NCBI GenBank assembly: GCA_027055635.1
Contig: JALUMZ010000180.1
Span: 1 to 9,100, forward strand
Direction of reading: 5' to 3'
Origin: Campylobacteraceae bacterium
GTDB lineage: Bacteria > Campylobacterota > Campylobacteria > Campylobacterales > Sulfurospirillaceae
DNA length: 9,100 bases
The notes under the pieces are model-generated. The model saw only the letters and a list, made by a program, of their open reading frames with translations, did not search any database and had not been told where the DNA came from. Below, one piece after another: positions 6,588-9,100 of the stretch; the first letter of the stretch is position 1, and every line of letters begins with the position of its first letter. Both the position numbers and the translations under genes were made by a program.

Positions 6588-7989
6588 GATTTTTTACCTC
6601 ATTTTTACAGATTTGAGTGACGGCAGCTTCGCAGTTAAAACCTTGGCATCTACCCATCATGGCCCTTGTTCTTCTTTTTAGTCCACCAATATTTCCTGCC
6701 CCAAGTTCACCGTGACATGCATTTTTGATTTCTCGCTCAGTTACACATTCGCAATGGCAAACTATCTTTCCGTATCCCTCTTTTTGATTATCTCTTGGTG
6801 CAAATTCGCTGATATTCGGCACAGTTACTTTCTCATCCGCTTTTGGATTTTTTTCATATCTTGTATTGTGAAGTTCAAATATGTGTTTAGCAAGTCCCAA
6901 AGAGGAAGTGAGTCCGGTAGATCTTATCCCCCCGGCTGTTATCCAGTTTTTCTCATCATTTATGGATACTCTATAATATGTCTCATCACTAGCTGGCCTT
7001 AGTCCTGCAAAAGTTGCTGTTACTTTGTGATTTTTTAAAGCAGGGAGCATATGGAATGCTTTGGTCTTTAAATCTTCAAGAGTCTCTTTTACTGTTTGAG
7101 AGTCTGTCCTGCTCTCTTGATCTTCTGCTGTTGGCCCTACTAAGATATTGCCAAAAGCGGTTTTTGTGATGACAACACCCTTTGTCCTCTTGGTAGGTAC
7201 AGGCAGAATGATAGAGTTGATGAGATTGTAAGCTGTCTCATCAAATATGACAAACTGACCTTTTCTTGGGATTATTTTAAAGTCTTGTGTGCCTTTTATC
7301 TTATCGACTATATCACCGTAGAGTCCTGCTGCATTGATTATGACTTTTGCATTTATCGGTTTTTGTGATGTTTGTAACTCCCAGTATTTGCCATTGTGGT
7401 GTCCATCTTTCACTTCGTGAGAAAATGCGATTTTGCCACCACAGTTTATACCTTTTTTTACATATGCCAAAGGTGCGCTCCATGGGTCTATAAGAGACTC
7501 TCCATGAACCAAAATAGCCCCTTTTGCATCAAGTGAAAGATTTGGTTCTTTTCTCATAATCTGTTCATGAGTTAGTAAGTCTAGCTCTTTTACTCCATTT
7601 CCCAAGCCTTTTTGTAGTATTGCATCTAGTTTGCCTAGTTGCTCATCATTCCATGCAACTACCAAAGCTTTTGTATTTAAGAAAGGGAGGTTGTAGTCAT
7701 CTTTTATCTTCATGTACTCCTCATATCCTCTTTGCACACATTTATGCTCTAGTGTATCTGGTGGAGCATCAAAACCTGTATGCAGTATGGCGCTATTGCC
7801 TTTGCTCGCACCATCAAGTATATCATTAGCTTTCTCAACAAGGACTGTTTTTGCACCCTGTTCACAAAACTCTTTGAATACGGCACACCCTACAACACCG
7901 GCACCAACAACTGCCACATCAAAAATTTCATCTTTGGCAAAATTTGATGTTTTAGTGGGAAAAAGGTGGTTTAAATTAATAGATTCCAA
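6580..7989 (-). CDS. GlpA-like FAD-dependent oxidoreductase with C-terminal [2Fe-2S] BFD domain
   Basis: A 469-residue DAO-superfamily flavoenzyme, probably a glycerol-3-phosphate dehydrogenase; related L-2-hydroxyglutarate oxidases are the main alternative. Residues ~24-35 hold the FAD motif DVAVVGAGVVGC. ASKGNSAILHTGFDA (~61-75) is the next conserved block and ITAGGIRSTGLTSSLG (~350-365) closes the flavin site. The C-terminus is a BFD-like [2Fe-2S] domain with C411 and C413 (CHC) and C448 and C453 (C-x4-C) around LKRRTRAMMGRCQGFNC, closely resembling the end of E. coli GlpA. TTG at 7989 is chosen as start: AAGGAG lies five bases upstream, just downstream of a strong promoter. Longer versions from GTG 8049 or ATG 8019 would start in or before that promoter. 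The partner flavoprotein gene overlaps the 3' end. A divergent GDPD gene supports glycerol-3-phosphate as substrate. No E. coli-type GlpB or GlpC is in view. Confidence 0.85.
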   Translation of the reverse strand: MESINLNHLFPTKTSNFAKDEIFDVAVVGAGVVGCAVFKEFCEQGAKTVLVEKANDILDGASKGNSAILHTGFDAPPDTLEHKCVQRGYEEYMKIKDDYNLPFLNTKALVVAWNDEQLGKLDAILQKGLGNGVKELDLLTHEQIMRKEPNLSLDAKGAILVHGESLIDPWSAPLAYVKKGINCGGKIAFSHEVKDGHHNGKYWELQTSQKPINAKVIINAAGLYGDIVDKIKGTQDFKIIPRKGQFVIFDETAYNLINSIILPVPTKRTKGVVITKTAFGNILVGPTAEDQESRTDSQTVKETLEDLKTKAFHMLPALKNHKVTATFAGLRPASDETYYRVSINDEKNWITAGGIRSTGLTSSLGLAKHIFELHNTRYEKNPKADEKVTVPNISEFAPRDNQKEGYGKIVCHCECVTEREIKNACHGELGAGNIGGLKRRTRAMMGRCQGFNCEAAVTQICKNEVKNHE

Positions 7990-7994
7990 GAGAA

Positions 7995-8000
7995 CTCCTT
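7995..8000 (-). promoter_or_regulatory. Ribosome binding site supporting the TTG start at 7989
   Basis: AAGGAG on the minus strand, five bases before TTG. Neither the ATG at 8019 nor the GTG at 8049 has a comparable site. Confidence 0.75.
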
Positions 8001-8017
8001 TTATCGTGAAAACGAGC

Positions 8018-8046
8018 ATTATAGCACCGTAAAAATTAATCTTCAA
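8018..8046 (-). promoter_or_regulatory. Sigma-70-type promoter for the flavoprotein operon
   Basis: Reading the minus strand, TTGAAG (8046-8041) and a perfect TATAAT (8023-8018) are separated by exactly 17 bases, close to the sigma-70 consensus. Transcription would start near 8011 and give a leader of about 22 nt before the TTG at 7989. Confidence 0.75.
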
Positions 8047-8070
8047 CACAAAATAAAATTAAAGTATATA

Positions 8071-8076
8071 TATGAT
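8071..8076 (+). promoter_or_regulatory. Possible -10 box for the GDPD-like gene
   Basis: TATGAT in a run of alternating A and T, 32 bases before the ATG at 8108. No clear -35 box is visible. The 118-bp divergent spacer (7990-8107) must contain the promoters for both directions, which makes some promoter here likely, but the exact box is uncertain. Confidence 0.3.
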
Positions 8077-8097
8077 ATATTTTTAAAATTATTTTTT

Positions 8098-8102
8098 GGA
8101 GA
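8098..8102 (+). promoter_or_regulatory. Ribosome binding site deciding the GDPD-like start
   Basis: GGAGA lies five bases before the ATG at 8108. An in-frame TTG at 8096 overlaps this site and is therefore rejected as the start. Confidence 0.7.
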
Positions 8103-8107
8103 CAGAT

Positions 8108-9061
8108 ATGGGATTTTGGGAAAATTTTGATAAAAATAAAAAGCTTATAGTTGCACACAGGGGAGCTAGGTCTATTAGGCCGGAAAATACTATGTCAGCT
8201 TTTAAAGAAGCTATGAAAAATAGTGATTTTATAGAGTTGGATGTTGCATTTAGTAAAGATGGAGTTCCTGTTATCATACACGATAATACACTTGAGCGAA
8301 CTAGCAATGTAAAAGAATTCAAAGAGTTTAAGAAGCCTTATAGAGTTAGGGATTATACATATAAACAGCTCCTAAAGCTGGACTTTGGTTCTTGGTTCTT
8401 AAAAGATGATCCATTTAAAACGATAGAGAATGGAACTGTTACGGTAGAAGAGTTAAAAGCTCTAAAAACCCAAAGAATATTGACATTAGATCAAGTTTTA
8501 AAAGTTTTTAAAAAACATAACTTCAAGCTCTTATCTCTTGAAACCGACATTATAGCATTAAAGAGAGGAATGGGATTATTTTTATCCGACGATATTGCAA
8601 TGAATATACATATGAGAAAAGATAAAACCGTTTTTCTTATTGTACAAGGTGATATTCTTTTTGCATTCAGAGAGTTAAATTTCGGGTATGATAATATTAT
8701 AAATTATTTAATTGAATCAACAGGTGAGGGAGAAGATGTAATTGTAAAAAAACTTACTGAAAATAAAGAAATTTTTCAAGAATTACCTGTTTCGGAATCA
8801 CTTGACAAATTAACCATTGAATTGCAGAGAACCATAGATTTTTACAATAATCAATTTAGGAACAAGGCAATTACAAAACTTGTTTTAACAGGCTCTTTAT
8901 TGAAAATAAAAGGTATTGAAAAATTTTTGTCGCAACTTTTTATAATCAAATCGGAAAAGATTAATCTTTTGAAATATCTTTTTATAAATGTGGATAGCGA
9001 ATTATTGGAAAATTTAAACTTTTTAACCGAAACAATAGGAACGGGATTAAGAGAGATATGA
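8108..9061 (+). CDS. Chimeric reading frame: N-terminal glycerophosphodiester phosphodiesterase joined to PilM-like C-terminal half
   Basis: A 317-residue frame with two unrelated halves. Residues ~1-138 are a typical GDPD N-terminus: AHRGARSIRPENT (~16-28) with catalytic H17, ELDV (~43-46) with metal ligands E43 and D45, and VIIHDNTLERTS (~55-66) with catalytic H58. A normal GDPD is about 240 residues and next has a strand like NIEIK carrying another metal ligand, then the rest of the TIM barrel; these are missing. From ~139 the sequence looks like the C-terminal half of PilM, the actin-like type IV pilus/competence assembly protein: LLSLETDIIALKRG (~141-154), the strand pair MNIHMRKDKTVFLIVQGD (~165-182), and KLVLTGSLLKIKGIEKFLS (~257-275), which matches the closing LSGG..-I-GL motif. 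The usual DIG motif is NIH here. The frame overlaps a PilN-like start by four bases, as in pilMN operons. The GDPD activity is probably lost. GDPD half firm; PilM half moderate. Confidence 0.75.
   Translation: MGFWENFDKNKKLIVAHRGARSIRPENTMSAFKEAMKNSDFIELDVAFSKDGVPVIIHDNTLERTSNVKEFKEFKKPYRVRDYTYKQLLKLDFGSWFLKDDPFKTIENGTVTVEELKALKTQRILTLDQVLKVFKKHNFKLLSLETDIIALKRGMGLFLSDDIAMNIHMRKDKTVFLIVQGDILFAFRELNFGYDNIINYLIESTGEGEDVIVKKLTENKEIFQELPVSESLDKLTIELQRTIDFYNNQFRNKAITKLVLTGSLLKIKGIEKFLSQLFIIKSEKINLLKYLFINVDSELLENLNFLTETIGTGLREI
8510..8540 (+). other. Junction between GDPD-like and PilM-like sequence
   Basis: The GDPD pattern ends in LTLDQVLKVFKKHNF (ending at 8524) and PilM-like sequence begins about KLLSLETD (from 8525). 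The reading frame is kept across the point, with no stop or frameshift. After it, TTA becomes the dominant leucine codon and ACC is more frequent among threonine codons. The exact breakpoint cannot be placed to better than about ten codons by eye. Confidence 0.6.
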
Positions 9062-9100
9062 AGAGAAAAGAATTAAACCTTCTTCCGGAACATGCATTAT
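9058..9100 (+). CDS. PilN-like protein, N-terminal fragment
   Basis: ATG at 9058 overlaps the preceding TGA as ATGA and opens a frame that reads MKRKELNLLPEHAL before the window ends. The short opening with NLLP matches the start of PilN (commonly INLLP), the inner-membrane pilus/competence assembly protein encoded directly after pilM. AAGAGA just inside the gene is not a Shine-Dalgarno site, and the upstream AAGAGAG at 9050-9056 is close to the start, so translation is probably coupled. Only 14 residues are visible, so the identification depends heavily on the PilM-like sequence before it. Confidence 0.5.
   Translation, partial: MKRKELNLLPEHAL

Noticed and set aside
5920..7002. Several plus-strand frames (5920-6156, 6181-6396, 6463-6681, 6712-7002), some with hydrophobic stretches
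   Set aside because: They lie wholly opposite the two flavoprotein genes, whose motifs are clear. The hydrophobic runs are the expected complement of charged and Lys/Glu-rich codons.
7620..8032. Plus-strand frames (7620-7829 and 7712-8032) opposite the start of the GlpA-like gene
   Set aside because: They are antisense to the conserved FAD-binding region, have no family pattern, and the second runs into the minus-strand promoter.
8089..8322. Minus-strand frame opposite the GDPD start
   Set aside because: It is complementary to the conserved HRG, ELD and HDNTLERT motifs, which explain the coding potential.
8108..8524. Simple frameshift pseudogene of GDPD
   Set aside because: The frame is unbroken to 9061, and neither alternative frame after 8524 visibly resumes GDPD motifs; the downstream sequence instead matches a different family in the same frame.

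Overview
The window is AT-rich DNA from a bacterium that is probably a member of the Campylobacterota (Sulfurimonas-like). This is an inference from base composition, codon style and gene content; no rRNA or other taxonomic marker is present. It holds two tightly packed gene blocks that converge on a short repeat-rich spacer, then a divergent promoter region and a remarkable gene junction at the right end.

Left block (positions 47-5145, + strand): four genes in one apparent operon encode parts of a chemosensory pathway. They are a soluble chemoreceptor with two signalling hairpins in tandem, a protein made of three consecutive CheW-like domains, the methylesterase/response regulator CheB, and the methyltransferase CheR. 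The junctions overlap (two TGATG stop/start overlaps of 1 nt, then an 11-nt overlap), so translation is probably coupled. No CheA kinase or CheY is in the window; they would have to be encoded upstream or elsewhere. A double-signalling-domain receptor next to a triple CheW scaffold suggests a cytoplasmic array of non-standard geometry, with the Vibrio cholerae double-signalling-domain receptor DosM as the nearest precedent I know.

Spacer (5146-5372): immediately after cheR lies a 116-bp element (5150-5265). It is bounded by a perfect 14-bp inverted repeat and contains three internal hairpins, so it can fold as a cloverleaf and looks like a MITE or REP-type element. A second hairpin (5312-5349) sits between the convergent genes and may be a terminator.

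Middle block (7989 down to 5373, - strand): two overlapping flavoprotein genes. The first is a GlpA-like FAD oxidoreductase with a C-terminal BFD-type [2Fe-2S] motif. The second is a pyridine-nucleotide-disulfide-oxidoreductase-like flavoprotein partner. A strong promoter (TTGAAG, 17 bp, TATAAT) and a good ribosome binding site place the first start at a TTG at 7989. Divergent from them at 8108 starts a glycerophosphodiester phosphodiesterase (GDPD) reading frame. GDPD would release glycerol-3-phosphate and a GlpA-type enzyme would oxidise it to dihydroxyacetone phosphate, so the neighbourhood makes sense as one small pathway.

Right end: the GDPD frame is intact only to about residue 138. It then runs in frame into what looks like the C-terminal half of a PilM-like (type IV pilus/competence) protein, followed by a coupled PilN-like start at 9058. 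This is either a genuine deletion or recombination fusion or a chimeric assembly, and is the most surprising structure in the window.
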